From: Mesonia aquimarina
Lineage (GTDB): Bacteria; Bacteroidota; Bacteroidia; Flavobacteriales; Flavobacteriaceae
Assembly: GCF_003667275.1 (NCBI RefSeq)
Contig: NZ_RCNV01000002.1
Span: 248,001-312,000 of the forward strand
Direction: 5' to 3'
Length of the DNA: 64,000 nt
The notes beneath the pieces were generated by a model. It saw only the letters and a list, made by a program, of their open reading frames with translations, did no database searches and was not told where the DNA came from. Each line of letters starts with the position of its first letter. Positions within the stretch are counted from its first letter, which is position 1. Positions 8,640-18,455 of the stretch are shown piece after piece. The translations under genes were made by a program, and so were the position numbers.

Positions 8640-10436
8640 ATGAAGCATATCCGAAATTTTTGCATAATTGCCCATATTGATCATGGTAAAAGTACCTTAG
8701 CCGACAGATTATTAGATTTCACAGGTTCTGTTACCGATCGGGAAAAGCAAGAACAATTATTAGATAGTATGGACTTAGAACGTGAACGTGGAATCACTAT
8801 TAAAAGTCACGCTATTCAAATGAATTTTCCATACAACGGAGAAGAATATACATTAAACTTAATAGACACGCCAGGACACGTAGATTTTTCTTACGAAGTT
8901 TCTAGATCTATAGCCGCTTGCGAAGGTGCTTTGCTAGTTGTTGATGCTGCACAAAGCATACAAGCACAAACTATTTCTAATCTTTATTTGGCATTAGAAA
9001 ATGATTTAGAGATAATCCCAGTTTTAAATAAAGTAGATTTACCTAGCGCTAATCCAGAAGAAGTTACAGATGATATTGTTGATCTTTTAGGCTGCGAACG
9101 AGACGAAATTATTCCTGCCAGCGCAAAAACCGGTTTAGGAATAGATGAAATTTTAGCCGCCATTATTCAACGTGTTCCTGCTCCCTCAGGAAAAGTAGAT
9201 GCGCCCCTACGTGCTTTAATTTTTGATTCAGTTTACAATCCTTTTAGAGGTGTAGAAACCTTTTTTAGAGTAATTAATGGAAGTATAAAAAAAGGACAAC
9301 AGATTAAGTTTGTTAACACTAATAAAAGTTATACAGCTGATGAAGTTGGTACATTAAAGCTGAAACAATTTCCCCAAAAAGAAATTAAAACCGGTGATGT
9401 TGGGTATTTAATTACAGGAATTAAAGACGCACGCGAAGTAAAAGTAGGAGATACAATTACCGATGCCCAAAACCCCACCACAGAAGCTGTCGCAGGATTT
9501 GAAGATGTAAAACCTATGGTTTTTGCAGGAATCTATCCTGTTGATACCGAAGATTATGAAGAGCTTCGTTCTTGTATGGAAAAGCTACAACTAAACGATG
9601 CTTCATTGGTTTTTCAACCTGAAAGCTCCGCAGCATTAGGCTTTGGTTTTCGTTGTGGGTTTTTAGGAATGCTTCACCTAGAAATTATTCAAGAGCGCTT
9701 AGAACGTGAGTTTGATATGACCGTAATTACTACGGTTCCTAACGTTTCTTACTATGCTTTTACTAATAAAGAACCAGACGAAATTCTACTGGTTAATAAC
9801 CCGTCTGACCTTCCTGAACCTTCAAAACTTGATCGTGTAGAAGAGCCTTTTATTAAAGCCACTATAATTACAAAAGCAGATTTTGTTGGCCCCGTAATGT
9901 CTTTATGTATTGAAAAACGAGGAGAAATTGTTAATCAAACTTATTTAACAACAGAACGAGTAGAGCTTACTTTTAATATGCCGCTAGCTGAAATTGTATT
10001 TGATTTTTATGATCGTTTAAAAACCGTATCTAAAGGTTACGCTTCTTTTGATTATGCTCCAATCGGTATGAAGCCGTCTAAATTAGTAAAAGTTGATGTT
10101 TTGCTTAACGGAAATACTGTAGATGCTTTATCTGCATTATTACACGTGGATAATGCTTACGACATTGGGAAAAAGATGTGTGAAAAACTAAAAGAGCTTA
10201 TTCCGCGTCAACAATTTGATATTCCAATTCAAGCTGCCATCGGTGCAAAAATTATCGCTCGAGAAACCGTAAAAGCTTTACGAAAAGATGTAACAGCAAA
10301 ATGTTACGGTGGAGATATTTCTAGAAAACGTAAGCTGTTAGAAAAACAGAAAAAAGGAAAGAAACGTATGCGCCAAGTTGGTAATGTAGAAATTCCGCAA
10401 GAAGCATTTATGGCTGTTTTAAAATTAAATGATTAA
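8640..10436 (+). CDS. lepA: Elongation factor 4 (LepA)
   Basis: This 598-residue translational GTPase has a P-loop AHIDHGKST (11-19), DTPGH (76-80) and NKVD (130-133), the G1, G3 and G4 motifs. After domains II, III and V comes the LepA-specific C-terminal domain, including [19 protein letters not shown] and the family block [21 protein letters not shown] near residues 555-580. It acts on stalled or mistranslocated ribosomes. Length and domains are fully typical. It is a single-gene transcript with its own upstream -7 box and a strong downstream terminator. Confidence 0.98.
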   Translation: MKHIRNFCIIAHIDHGKSTLADRLLDFTGSVTDREKQEQLLDSMDLERERGITIKSHAIQMNFPYNGEEYTLNLIDTPGHVDFSYEVSRSIAACEGALLVVDAAQSIQAQTISNLYLALENDLEIIPVLNKVDLPSANPEEVTDDIVDLLGCERDEIIPASAKTGLGIDEILAAIIQRVPAPSGKVDAPLRALIFDSVYNPFRGVETFFRVINGSIKKGQQIKFVNTNKSYTADEVGTLKLKQFPQKEIKTGDVGYLITGIKDAREVKVGDTITDAQNPTTEAVAGFEDVKPMVFAGIYPVDTEDYEELRSCMEKLQLNDASLVFQPESSAALGFGFRCGFLGMLHLEIIQERLEREFDMTVITTVPNVSYYAFTNKEPDEILLVNNPSDLPEPSKLDRVEEPFIKATIITKADFVGPVMSLCIEKRGEIVNQTYLTTERVELTFNMPLAEIVFDFYDRLKTVSKGYASFDYAPIGMKPSKLVKVDVLLNGNTVDALSALLHVDNAYDIGKKMCEKLKELIPRQQFDIPIQAAIGAKIIARETVKALRKDVTAKCYGGDISRKRKLLEKQKKGKKRMRQVGNVEIPQEAFMAVLKLND

Positions 10437-10465
10437 AAAAAAACCTCCAAATTTGGAGGTTTTTT
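10435..10465. terminator. Bidirectional intrinsic terminator between lepA and the lipoprotein gene
   Basis: The hairpin AAACCTCCAA/TTGGAGGTTT has a 2-nt spacer (effective loop about 4 nt). It is flanked by A and T runs on both sides, so it can serve both convergent genes. Confidence 0.8.
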
Positions 10466-10482
10466 CATAATATGTTTATTAG

Positions 10483-11022
10483 TTATTGACGTTCTAAAGT
10501 AATTTCTAAATCAACTTCTGCATCCAAGCCTGGCATACCAGCATTTGGCATTGCATAATCGTCCATCGTTAATTTTAGTGTTGTATCATTTAATACTTCT
10601 ATAGTAGAAACTCCTGTTTCCCCACTCTCATCATCAGTTGTAGAGAACTCATTTCCATTACGCTCCCAAGTACCAGTTCCTAGAAAATCAGACATGGTTA
10701 CTTCATCTGTAATATCTTGCCCCATTCCACTAACTGTAAGTTCAATAGTATAACTGCCTGAACTTTCATATGTTTGATCTTCATTAATCATTACTACATA
10801 ATCATCAAAAGAAACAGACTGTCCAGTAAAGTTTAAAGTAATTGTTTGTCCTCCTGCACTACTTGTAGATTCTCCTTCGTAATAAACATCTGTAGGTTCC
10901 CAAGTACCTGTTAAGTCAGCTGATTGATCGATCCCTCCGTTATCTCCTCCATCGTCATCACTTGAACAAGATCCAAATGTTAGCGCTCCTACGGCAATAG
11001 CCATTAACATAAATTTTTTCAT
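10483..11022 (-). CDS. Lipocalin-like lipoprotein
   Basis: This 179-residue protein has a lipoprotein signal (MKKFMLMAIAVGALTFGSC, lipobox FGSC, Cys19). An acidic, Gly-rich linker (SSDDDGGDNGG) typical of surface-exposed Bacteroidota lipoproteins follows. The mature part starts DLTGTWEPTDVYYEG and continues as alternating strands (DQTYESSGSYTIEL, GTWERNGNEFST, IEVLNDTTLKLTMDD), the pattern of lipocalin-like DUF proteins common in flavobacteria. The ligand and role are unknown. The acidic linker after the Cys is similar to the lipoprotein export signal described for surface lipoproteins in this phylum, so it may be displayed outside the cell. Confidence 0.75.
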   Translation of the reverse strand: MKKFMLMAIAVGALTFGSCSSDDDGGDNGGIDQSADLTGTWEPTDVYYEGESTSSAGGQTITLNFTGQSVSFDDYVVMINEDQTYESSGSYTIELTVSGMGQDITDEVTMSDFLGTGTWERNGNEFSTTDDESGETGVSTIEVLNDTTLKLTMDDYAMPNAGMPGLDAEVDLEITLERQ

Positions 11023-11146
11023 AATAGATTTAAATTTTATTAGTTTGCGGCTAATATAGTTTTTTTTGACAAAAATTTATTTATTTTATTAATATTTTTT
11101 TAACATAAAGCACATCCTTTATTGTTGATCTTATAAATCGATTATT

Positions 11147-11908
11147 ATGGCAGGACATAGTAAATGGGCAAATATTAAACACAGAAAAGGAGCCCAAGAC
11201 AAAAAAAGAGCAAAACAATTTACACGAGCTATTAAAGATATTAGTGTAGCCGTAAAAGAAGGTGGTGGACCAGATCCTGAATCTAACCCAAGCCTTAGAA
11301 ACGCCATTGCAAATGCAAAAGGTGTGAATATGCCAAAAGACACCATAGAAAGAGCCGTTAAAAAAGCAAGTGGTGCAGATGCCGAAAATTACGAATCCGT
11401 TACTTTTGAAGGTTATGGCCCACACGGAATTGCTATTTATGTAGAGTGTACCACAGATAATACCAATAGAACGGTTGCTTCGGTACGCTCTATATTTTCA
11501 AAAAATGGAGGTAGCTTAGGCACCAATGGTTCTTTAGAATTTTTATTTGATAGAAAAGGAGTTTTTGTTATTGAAAAAGAAAAACTGAATCGTTCTATTG
11601 AAGAATTGGAACTTGAACTTATTGAAGCTGGAGCGGAATCTTTTGATAATGAAGAAGATTTTTTAACAATTTACACCGAATTCATAGACTATGGGAAAAT
11701 GTCTGAAGCTTTAGAAAAATTATCTATTGAAGTTAAAAATTCTGAATTACAGCGAATTCCTCTCAACACAACAAAACTTCCTTTAGAAGATGCAAAGCAA
11801 ATCGTTTCACTAATAGATAAGTTTGAAGATGATGACGATGTACAAAACGTATTTCACAGCTTAGAACTTACCCCCGAACTTCTAAAATCTATAGGGGAAG
11901 AAGATTAA
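11147..11908 (+). CDS. YebC/PmpR-family regulatory or translation factor
   Basis: The N-terminus MAGHSKWANIKHRKGAQDKKRAK is the YebC/TACO1 signature. The three-domain family pattern follows, including NMPKDTIERAVKKASG, the conserved YEGYGPxG-type segment (here TFEGYGPHGIAIYVECTTDN) and RSIFSKNGGSLGTNGSLEFLFDRKG. Members act as DNA-binding regulators and, in recent work on the family, as ribosome factors for proline-rich stalls; the sequence does not say which applies here. At 253 residues it is slightly longer than the usual 235-250 because of an acidic C-terminus. The gene ends within 4 nt of overlap with the convergent antiporter gene. Confidence 0.93.
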   Translation: MAGHSKWANIKHRKGAQDKKRAKQFTRAIKDISVAVKEGGGPDPESNPSLRNAIANAKGVNMPKDTIERAVKKASGADAENYESVTFEGYGPHGIAIYVECTTDNTNRTVASVRSIFSKNGGSLGTNGSLEFLFDRKGVFVIEKEKLNRSIEELELELIEAGAESFDNEEDFLTIYTEFIDYGKMSEALEKLSIEVKNSELQRIPLNTTKLPLEDAKQIVSLIDKFEDDDDVQNVFHSLELTPELLKSIGEED

Positions 11909-11930
11909 TTATCTTCTTCCTTTTGTTTTT
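11896..11930 (+). terminator. Terminator hairpin spanning the yebC and antiporter stop codons
   Basis: Left arm GGAAGAAGAT (11896-11905) is the last coding bases of yebC. The loop TAATT holds the yebC stop. Right arm ATCTTCTTCC (11911-11920) is the antisense of the last antiporter codons, and TTTTGTTTTT follows. All ten pairs are perfect. The T run is only on the plus strand, so it should mainly end yebC transcripts. Confidence 0.7.
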
Positions 11931-13800
11931 GATCCGTATCGGCAACCGTACTTTCTAAATCGGTTTCTTCTTCATTTTCGTCTAGCTCTAATGTTTTTCC
12001 TAAATAAACAAGCATAAAGCCTTCTTCAATATCAACTTCTTGACTATTTGAAGGGATTATGCTTAAATCTCCTTGATTATCTTTTACAAATAATGGAATA
12101 ATCTCAGGATCGGTTTTAGTAATTTCAATTAATCCGCTATAATGTTCCTGTGAATTAATTTTTATCTCTTGAATTACAGGATATTTTCGAGCTACCTCAG
12201 TCAACTTTATATAATCATCTGTATGCGAAAATAGGCCTTCTTTTGGGTTGTTTTCAGGATCAGACATTTCATCTGAAGAAACCACTCTAAACGATCCATT
12301 TTCACCAAAATGCTTTTGAAACTTTTCAATCGCCATATTATTGATATCTGAGTTTCCGGTGAGCGCCATTAGATACCCAACGTCATTAAGCTCGATATTA
12401 TTTGATAAATCATCTTCATAAACACTTCCTTGAATGGCCTCTAGACCTAATTCTTTTGCCTTTTTAATATTAGTTCGGTTATTATCAACAAGGACTACGT
12501 GTCGTTTATTCTTTTTCAAATAGGTTGCAATTAACCTTGATATTGACGAAGCTCCAACAATTAAAATCCCTTCAGAATTTTTGAGAAAAACACCTACTAA
12601 TTGCGCAAATAAACGAGCGGTTGTTGCATTTAATAAAACGGTTCCTAAAACCACCATAAAAACCAAGGGGGTAATATATTCTGCTCCATCTACACCTTGA
12701 CTCGCCAGTTTTAAACCGAATAAAGAAGCTATACCAGCTGCAACAATACCGCGCGGTCCTACCCAGCTGATAAATAGTTTTTCATTAAATTGTAAAGAAG
12801 AATTAAAACTACTTATAAAAACTCCTAAAGGGCGAACTAAAAATACAACAGTAGCAAAAAGTATAAGTGCATTCCAGTTATACACCAATAATAAATCGTC
12901 TATATTAATATTTGCTGCCAGTAAAATGAATAAAATTGAAATAAGCAGAACACTAAGTGATTCTTTAAAGTATAAGAGTTCTTTAATATTTGGGAGATTA
13001 ATATTTCCTAATACCATCCCCATAATAACGACAGCTAATAATCCACTCTCGTGTGCAAAAACATCAGACAATACAAAAACACCTAAAACTGTTGCAAGGG
13101 TAAATACGTTTAATAAATAATGAGGAATCACATTTTTCTTAATACAAAATGCCAAAGCGTGAGCAAAAGTAAAACCAAAGGTAAAACCGAATAAAACAAT
13201 TTTTCCAAAACCTATTAAGGCGGTTTGTGTGAACTCTTTTCCTTCTCCGGCGCTAATAAATTCAAACACCAAAACGGCTACTAAAGCTCCAATTGGATCG
13301 ATTAAAATTCCTTCCCATTTTAAAATTGCCGAAACATCTTTTTTAAGCGGGATATTTCTTAAAATAGGTGTAATTACTGTAGGGCCGGTAACTATAATCA
13401 GTGCTGCAAAAAGAAAAGATATTTGCCAAGAAAGGTCAAAAATAAAATGAGCAGCAATTCCTGCTCCAATAAAGGTAATGATAACGGCTACGGTAATCAG
13501 TTTTACAATTACAGGACCAACATTAAGTACTTCTCCACGTCTCAAAGTGAGCCCTCCTTCAAAAAGAATAATACTAATAGCCAAGGAAACAAAATAGAAC
13601 AAGCTCTCGCCGGGAAACAATCCTGAATCTCCGTTCCAAATTGGCTCTATTAATTTACCTCCGTCTTCGGTAAATAATGTAGCAATTGGACCAACGGCTA
13701 AACCAATAAGAATTAAAGGTAAAATTGCTGGGATTTTAAATTTCCAAGCAACCCATTGGGCTAATATTCCTAAAATTATGATTCCGGCTAGTTCTAACAT
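11905..13800 (-). CDS. Cation:proton antiporter (CPA family) with TrkA-N domain
   Basis: From the ATG giving MLELAGIIILGILAQWVAWKF the protein has 631 residues. An in-frame ATG 13 codons upstream adds MYKRSYFAVNLRL, which breaks the hydrophobic start, so I prefer the later codon. About 12 helices follow to residue ~400, including the sodium/proton-exchanger segment ITGPTVITPIL and a downstream WVGPRGIVAAG block typical of NhaP/CPA1 relatives. Then comes a Rossmann domain (GILIVGASSISRLIATYLKKNKRHVVLVD, NAD-binding RCK/TrkA-N, about 410-530). The tail is acidic. It probably exchanges Na+ or K+ for H+, gated by NAD(H). Confidence 0.88.
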   Translation of the reverse strand: MLELAGIIILGILAQWVAWKFKIPAILPLILIGLAVGPIATLFTEDGGKLIEPIWNGDSGLFPGESLFYFVSLAISIILFEGGLTLRRGEVLNVGPVIVKLITVAVIITFIGAGIAAHFIFDLSWQISFLFAALIIVTGPTVITPILRNIPLKKDVSAILKWEGILIDPIGALVAVLVFEFISAGEGKEFTQTALIGFGKIVLFGFTFGFTFAHALAFCIKKNVIPHYLLNVFTLATVLGVFVLSDVFAHESGLLAVVIMGMVLGNINLPNIKELLYFKESLSVLLISILFILLAANINIDDLLLVYNWNALILFATVVFLVRPLGVFISSFNSSLQFNEKLFISWVGPRGIVAAGIASLFGLKLASQGVDGAEYITPLVFMVVLGTVLLNATTARLFAQLVGVFLKNSEGILIVGASSISRLIATYLKKNKRHVVLVDNNRTNIKKAKELGLEAIQGSVYEDDLSNNIELNDVGYLMALTGNSDINNMAIEKFQKHFGENGSFRVVSSDEMSDPENNPKEGLFSHTDDYIKLTEVARKYPVIQEIKINSQEHYSGLIEITKTDPEIIPLFVKDNQGDLSIIPSNSQEVDIEEGFMLVYLGKTLELDENEEETDLESTVADTDQKQKEEDN

Positions 13801-13976
13801 CAATCGTAAATTTACTGCAAAATAACTTCTTTTGTACAAAAAAAAACTTTTTTCGATAAAAGCTTTCTATAAAATCATTTTCATTAACAAACTATTGTTA
13901 AAACACTATAAAGCTGAGCTTAAAAAAATTCATTTTGTTATTTTGCGTCGTTAAATTTGAATTTAAACTCAATTAT

Positions 13977-14840
13977 ATGACGTTACATCCAATAGAAGCA
14001 GGAAATTTTAAACTCGATGGTGGAGCCATGTTTGGTGTAGTTCCTAAAACATTATGGACAAGAACTAACCCTGCTGATGAAAATAATATGATTGATATTG
14101 CTGCCCGTTGTTTATTAATTGAAGAAGGTGATAAACTTACCTTAATAGATAATGGTTTAGGTGATAAACAAAGCGAAAAATTTTTTAAACACTACCACCG
14201 CTGGGGTGATCATTCTTTAGACAAATCTTTACAAGAAAAAGGATTTCATCGAGATGATATTACCGATGTTTTTTTAACCCACCTGCATTTTGATCATTGT
14301 GGCGGAAGCGTACAATGGAACAAAGACCGAACAGGTTATGAACCTGCCTTTAAAAATGCTAAATTCTGGACCAATGAAGAACATTGGAAGTGGGCAATCC
14401 AACCTAACGCTCGAGAAAAAGCCTCTTTTCTTAAAGAAAATTTACTTCCGATGGAAGAAAGCGGTCAATTAAATTTTTTAGATCGAAATGAAAAAGGCTC
14501 AAATTTCTACGATTATTTTAATTTTGGCGTTTTATTTGTAGACGGTCATACCGATAAACAAATGATTCCTCATATCAGTTACAAAGGAAAAACAATTGTT
14601 TTTATGGCTGACTTATTACCTACTGCGGGTCACGTACCATTACCCTACGTAATGGGTTATGATACTAGACCTTTATTAACCTTAGCAGAAAAGCGTGCGT
14701 TTTTAGACAAAGCAGCTGATGAAGGCTTTTACTTATTTTTAGAACACGATGCTCATAATGAGCTCATAACGCTAAAACATACAGAAAAAGGCGTTAGACA
14801 CGATAAAACCTATACATTTAACGAAGTATTTAATTCATAA
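13977..14840 (+). CDS. MBL-fold metallo-hydrolase (YtnP/lactonase-like)
   Basis: The metal-binding motif THLHFDHCGG (residues 101-110 counted from MTLHPIEAGN) identifies a metallo-beta-lactamase-fold hydrolase. Further metal ligands are expected in the VDGHTD segment (His about 200) and LEHDAH near residue 263. The layout, with an IDNGLGDK segment near 57-64 and an aromatic HYHRWGDHSLDKSL stretch, resembles the YtnP/AHL-lactonase-like group. A lactone substrate is only an inference. I use the ATG at 13977; an upstream in-frame ATG at 13935 would prepend a hydrophobic stretch unlike the family. The subtilisin gene starts 9 nt downstream, so they are likely co-transcribed. Confidence 0.87.
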   Translation: MTLHPIEAGNFKLDGGAMFGVVPKTLWTRTNPADENNMIDIAARCLLIEEGDKLTLIDNGLGDKQSEKFFKHYHRWGDHSLDKSLQEKGFHRDDITDVFLTHLHFDHCGGSVQWNKDRTGYEPAFKNAKFWTNEEHWKWAIQPNAREKASFLKENLLPMEESGQLNFLDRNEKGSNFYDYFNFGVLFVDGHTDKQMIPHISYKGKTIVFMADLLPTAGHVPLPYVMGYDTRPLLTLAEKRAFLDKAADEGFYLFLEHDAHNELITLKHTEKGVRHDKTYTFNEVFNS

Positions 14841-14848
14841 CAAATCAA

Positions 14849-16519
14849 ATGAAAAGAAGATTTATTAAACCTACATTCGCTGCCCTTATTGCAGCAGTTT
14901 TTGCGGCATCTTGTGGAACTACCGGTCCGGTACTTACCTCAACTCCTATTGAAAATATCGATCAACAACCTTTAAAAAACTCTGCTTTAAGCGATACAGA
15001 ATTAAAAGGTTGGGGAGGAGCTGATTTAAAAAAAGACACTATTCCTGGAATGAGTGTTCAAAAAGCTTACGATGAAATTTTAAATAACTACCAAGGAAAA
15101 ACAGTAATCGTTGGTGTTATTGATAGTGGTGTAGATATAGAGCACGAAGATTTAAAAAATGTTATTTGGACCAATGAAGATGAAGTTCCTGGAAACGGAA
15201 TTGACGATGACAAAAACGGTTATGTAGATGACATTCACGGATGGAACTTTTTAGGAGACGCTGTAAAAGAAAATATGCAGTTTGTAAGAATCCTTAAAAA
15301 GCTTAAGCCTAAATATGAAGGAAAATCTGCTTCAGAAATAAGTGAAGCAAATAAAGAAGAGTTTGAGCTTTATACCAAAGCACAAGAAGAATTCAACAAG
15401 GAGTATAATGATGTTCTTAAAAATAAGAACTATTACACACAACTTCAGCAACAAGTTAATGCTGCCCAAAATGCTGTTAGTACAAAATTAGGTAAAGAAG
15501 ATTTTACCAAAGAAGAACTTGCAGAAATGGAAGCAGACACGCAAGAGTTAAAGCAGTCTAAAGCTTTTTTAATGCAAATCTTTAATAATACGGATGATCT
15601 TGCTGAAGTAGACAAACAATTATCTAGCGGAATCGAATATTTTCAAGGGAGATTAGATTCTCACTTAAATATGGAGCTAGACGGCAGAAAAACAGGTGAT
15701 GATGTAGATGATTTAACCGATACAGATTATGGAAATAATGATGTAGATGGTCCAGATCCTAAAAAGGAAGATGCAAAGCACGGTACGCACGTTGCAGGAA
15801 TTATCGCGGCAGAACGTAATAACGGTATCGGGATGAATGGTGTTGCTAAAAATGTAGAAATTATGGCTGTTCGTGCAGTTCCAGATGGCGATGAGTACGA
15901 TAAAGATATTGCCCTTGCAATTCGTTATGCAGTCGATAACGGAGCAAAAGTAATTAACACAAGCTTTGGAAAGTATTTTTCTACACATCCAGAATGGGTG
16001 ATCGATGCTATTAAATATGCTGCCAAAAAAGATGTTCTTATTGTAAATGCTGCCGGAAACGATGGTTTAGACCTAGATGGAAATCGCGTTTATCCAAATG
16101 ATCAAGACCCGGTAAATACTGCAGAAATTTCTGATAATTTCTTAACGGTTGGTGCTTCAAATTATGAATATGGTTCAGGTTTAGTGGCTACATTTTCTAA
16201 CTATGGAAAAACCAATGTAGATGTATTTGCACCAGGAACTAAAATTTGGTCAACTACGCCATTAGATAGTTATGAGTATTTACAAGGAACTTCTATGGCT
16301 TCTCCTGCAGTTGCCGGAGTTGCAGCTTTAATTCGTTCATACTATCCAAAATTAAGTGCCGCTGAGGTAAAAGAAGTTATCATGAAAAGTGGGTTAAGCA
16401 CAACTGCAGATGTTATGGTTGCAGGAGATGCTGAAGATGTTAGACCATTCAACAATCTTTCTACTTCAGGAAAAATGGTAAACTTGTACAATGCCTTAAT
16501 TATGGCAAGCAAAATGTAA
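14849..16519 (+). CDS. S8 subtilisin-family serine peptidase, lipoprotein
   Basis: This 556-residue protein has a lipoprotein signal with lipobox AASC (Cys22). The catalytic triad is visible: Asp92 in GVIDSGVD, His311 in HGTHVAG and Ser482 in GTSMASP, with the oxyanion Asn in NAAGNDG (about 400-406). Between Asp and His lie about 220 residues rich in K, E and Q (roughly 140-300), an insertion into the subtilisin core that is probably helical. The domain ends about 70 residues after Ser. It should be a cell-envelope protease anchored in a membrane. The M1 peptidase gene follows after 5 nt, suggesting a shared role in degrading extracellular peptides. Confidence 0.92.
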   Translation: MKRRFIKPTFAALIAAVFAASCGTTGPVLTSTPIENIDQQPLKNSALSDTELKGWGGADLKKDTIPGMSVQKAYDEILNNYQGKTVIVGVIDSGVDIEHEDLKNVIWTNEDEVPGNGIDDDKNGYVDDIHGWNFLGDAVKENMQFVRILKKLKPKYEGKSASEISEANKEEFELYTKAQEEFNKEYNDVLKNKNYYTQLQQQVNAAQNAVSTKLGKEDFTKEELAEMEADTQELKQSKAFLMQIFNNTDDLAEVDKQLSSGIEYFQGRLDSHLNMELDGRKTGDDVDDLTDTDYGNNDVDGPDPKKEDAKHGTHVAGIIAAERNNGIGMNGVAKNVEIMAVRAVPDGDEYDKDIALAIRYAVDNGAKVINTSFGKYFSTHPEWVIDAIKYAAKKDVLIVNAAGNDGLDLDGNRVYPNDQDPVNTAEISDNFLTVGASNYEYGSGLVATFSNYGKTNVDVFAPGTKIWSTTPLDSYEYLQGTSMASPAVAGVAALIRSYYPKLSAAEVKEVIMKSGLSTTADVMVAGDAEDVRPFNNLSTSGKMVNLYNALIMASKM

Positions 16520-16524
16520 TTTTT

Positions 16525-18396
16525 ATGAATTTTATTAAAAGTAGTCTTCTATTTATTACAATCATTTCAGTTGTTTCTTGCGGAACAACTGAAATGACTA
16601 CCACTAATGGAAATCAATATACTAAATCTAATTATTGGCAACAACACGTAGATTATTCCATGGCGGTAGATGTAAACGTCAATAATTATCAATATACCGG
16701 AACGCAAGAATTAGTTTATTCTAACAACAGTCCTGACACGCTTCGTCAAGTTTTTTATCATCTATATTTCAACGCTTTCCAACCGGGAAGTCAGATGGAT
16801 GTTCGTTCGAGAACTATTCAAGATCCAGATAGTAGAGTTGGTGATAGAATCAGTAAACTTTCTCCGGAAGAAATTGGTTATTTAAAAGTGAATAAGTTAA
16901 CACAAGACAATAAAAATTTAAGCTATAAAGTTGCCGGAACTGTTTTGCAAGTAACTTTAGACAAACCTATTTTACCGGGTGAAAAAACGACTTTCAATAT
17001 GAATTTTGAAGGTCAAGTACCTGAGCAAATTCGTCGTTCAGGAAGAAATAATGAAGAAGGTGTTGCTTTATCGATGACGCAATGGTATCCTAAATTAGCC
17101 GAATACGATTTTGAAGGTTGGCACGCCGATCAATATATTGGTCGCGAATTTCACGGTGTTTGGGGAGATTTTGATGTAAAAATCAGCATTGATAAAGATT
17201 ATATTTTAGGCGGTACAGGTTATTTACAAAATCCTAATGAAATTGGTTACGGTTACCAAGATGAAGGAAAAGAAGTAACTCCATCTGGAGAAAAGTTAAC
17301 CTGGCATTTTAAAGCACCAAAAGTACACGATTTTACTTGGGCAGCAGATCCGGAATTTGTGCATACCAAACGTACTGCGAAAGATGGCACGGTACTTCAC
17401 TTTTTATATAAAGACAATCCATCTTACGAAGATGAAAATAACTTTACCGAGAATTGGGAAAACTTACCTGAAAAAACAGAGGAGTTGTTATTGTACTTTA
17501 ATGAGCACATAGGTCAATATCCGTACGATCAGTATTCTGTAATTCAAGGAGGCGATGGCGGAATGGAATATGGAATGTGTACACTTATTACCGGAAACAG
17601 AACTTTTGGTAGTTTAGTTGGTGTAACCGCCCACGAAATGGCACATTCTTGGTTTCAGTTCTTATTGGCAACCAATGAAGCTAAACACGAGTGGATGGAC
17701 GAAGGTTTTACCACCTACATTTCTAGTTTAGCAGAAAATGAAGTTATGAATAACAATAAAGAACGTCCACTTTCAAATTCATACCGCGGTTATTTTTATA
17801 TGGCCAATTCAGGTAAAGAGCAGCCGCAAACTACCTATGCAGATCGTTATGAAACCAATCAAAATTATGGAATTACTGCCTACGCAAAAGGTTCGGTTTT
17901 TTTACGTCAGTTAGAATATGTAATTGGGAAGGAAAATGTTGCTAAAACCCTAAAACGTTATTTTTACGATTGGAAATTTAAACACCCTACGCCAAATGAT
18001 TTTATTCGCGTAGCCGAAAAAGTTTCCGGAGCGCAATTAGATTGGTATTTAACCGATTGGACAAAAACTACCAACACTATAGATTACGCTATAAAAAATG
18101 TTGTTGCTGAAGGAAACAATACGAAAGTAACCTTAGAGCGCATCGGATTAATGCCAATGCCAATTGATTTAGAAGTTACCTATACCAATGGTGAAGTTAA
18201 ACAATTTTATATTCCATTAACAATGATGTACTGGCAAAAACAAAATGCCGGAGAAATCTTAAATGATTGGCCTTGGGCTTATCCTTCAAAAACTATAGAA
18301 TTATTGACTGGAAAAGAAAATATTTCTAAAATTGAAATAGACCCTTCACAAAAAATGGCTGATGTAAACCGAGATAATAACGTTTACAATAAATAG
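16525..18396 (+). CDS. M1-family metallopeptidase, lipoprotein
   Basis: This 623-residue zinc aminopeptidase-like protein has a lipobox VVSC (Cys19) after a hydrophobic signal. The M1 exopeptidase motif is GGMEYG (345-350) and the zinc site is HEMAH (370-374) with the third ligand Glu393 in WMDEGF. The N-terminal half is the M1 beta-saddle domain (about 40-270); the C-terminal half is short, as in the compact M1 proteins of Bacteroidota. It lies 5 nt after the subtilisin gene and is followed by a strong terminator, so the MBL-S8-M1 block is probably one transcript. Confidence 0.92.
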   Translation: MNFIKSSLLFITIISVVSCGTTEMTTTNGNQYTKSNYWQQHVDYSMAVDVNVNNYQYTGTQELVYSNNSPDTLRQVFYHLYFNAFQPGSQMDVRSRTIQDPDSRVGDRISKLSPEEIGYLKVNKLTQDNKNLSYKVAGTVLQVTLDKPILPGEKTTFNMNFEGQVPEQIRRSGRNNEEGVALSMTQWYPKLAEYDFEGWHADQYIGREFHGVWGDFDVKISIDKDYILGGTGYLQNPNEIGYGYQDEGKEVTPSGEKLTWHFKAPKVHDFTWAADPEFVHTKRTAKDGTVLHFLYKDNPSYEDENNFTENWENLPEKTEELLLYFNEHIGQYPYDQYSVIQGGDGGMEYGMCTLITGNRTFGSLVGVTAHEMAHSWFQFLLATNEAKHEWMDEGFTTYISSLAENEVMNNNKERPLSNSYRGYFYMANSGKEQPQTTYADRYETNQNYGITAYAKGSVFLRQLEYVIGKENVAKTLKRYFYDWKFKHPTPNDFIRVAEKVSGAQLDWYLTDWTKTTNTIDYAIKNVVAEGNNTKVTLERIGLMPMPIDLEVTYTNGEVKQFYIPLTMMYWQKQNAGEILNDWPWAYPSKTIELLTGKENISKIEIDPSQKMADVNRDNNVYNK

Positions 18397-18416
18397 CATT
18401 TTTTTTAAAAATTGAT

Positions 18417-18444
18417 AAACCCCGCAAAATTGCGGGGTTTTTTT
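18417..18444 (+). terminator. Intrinsic terminator before rnpA
   Basis: A 10-bp perfect stem AAACCCCGCA/TGCGGGGTTT with an AAAT loop and a T7 run ends the M1 transcript, leaving only 11 nt before the rnpA ATG. Confidence 0.85.
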
Positions 18445-18455
18445 ATCTTTACCCT

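Noticed and set aside
11081-11425. Minus-strand open frame of 114 codons over the yebC start
   Set aside because: It is antisense to clearly coding yebC, is Phe/Cys-rich without domain character, and has no start context.
13935-13976. Upstream start for the MBL-fold hydrolase
   Set aside because: The extra 14 residues are not family-like; the ATG at 13977 gives the expected N-terminus.
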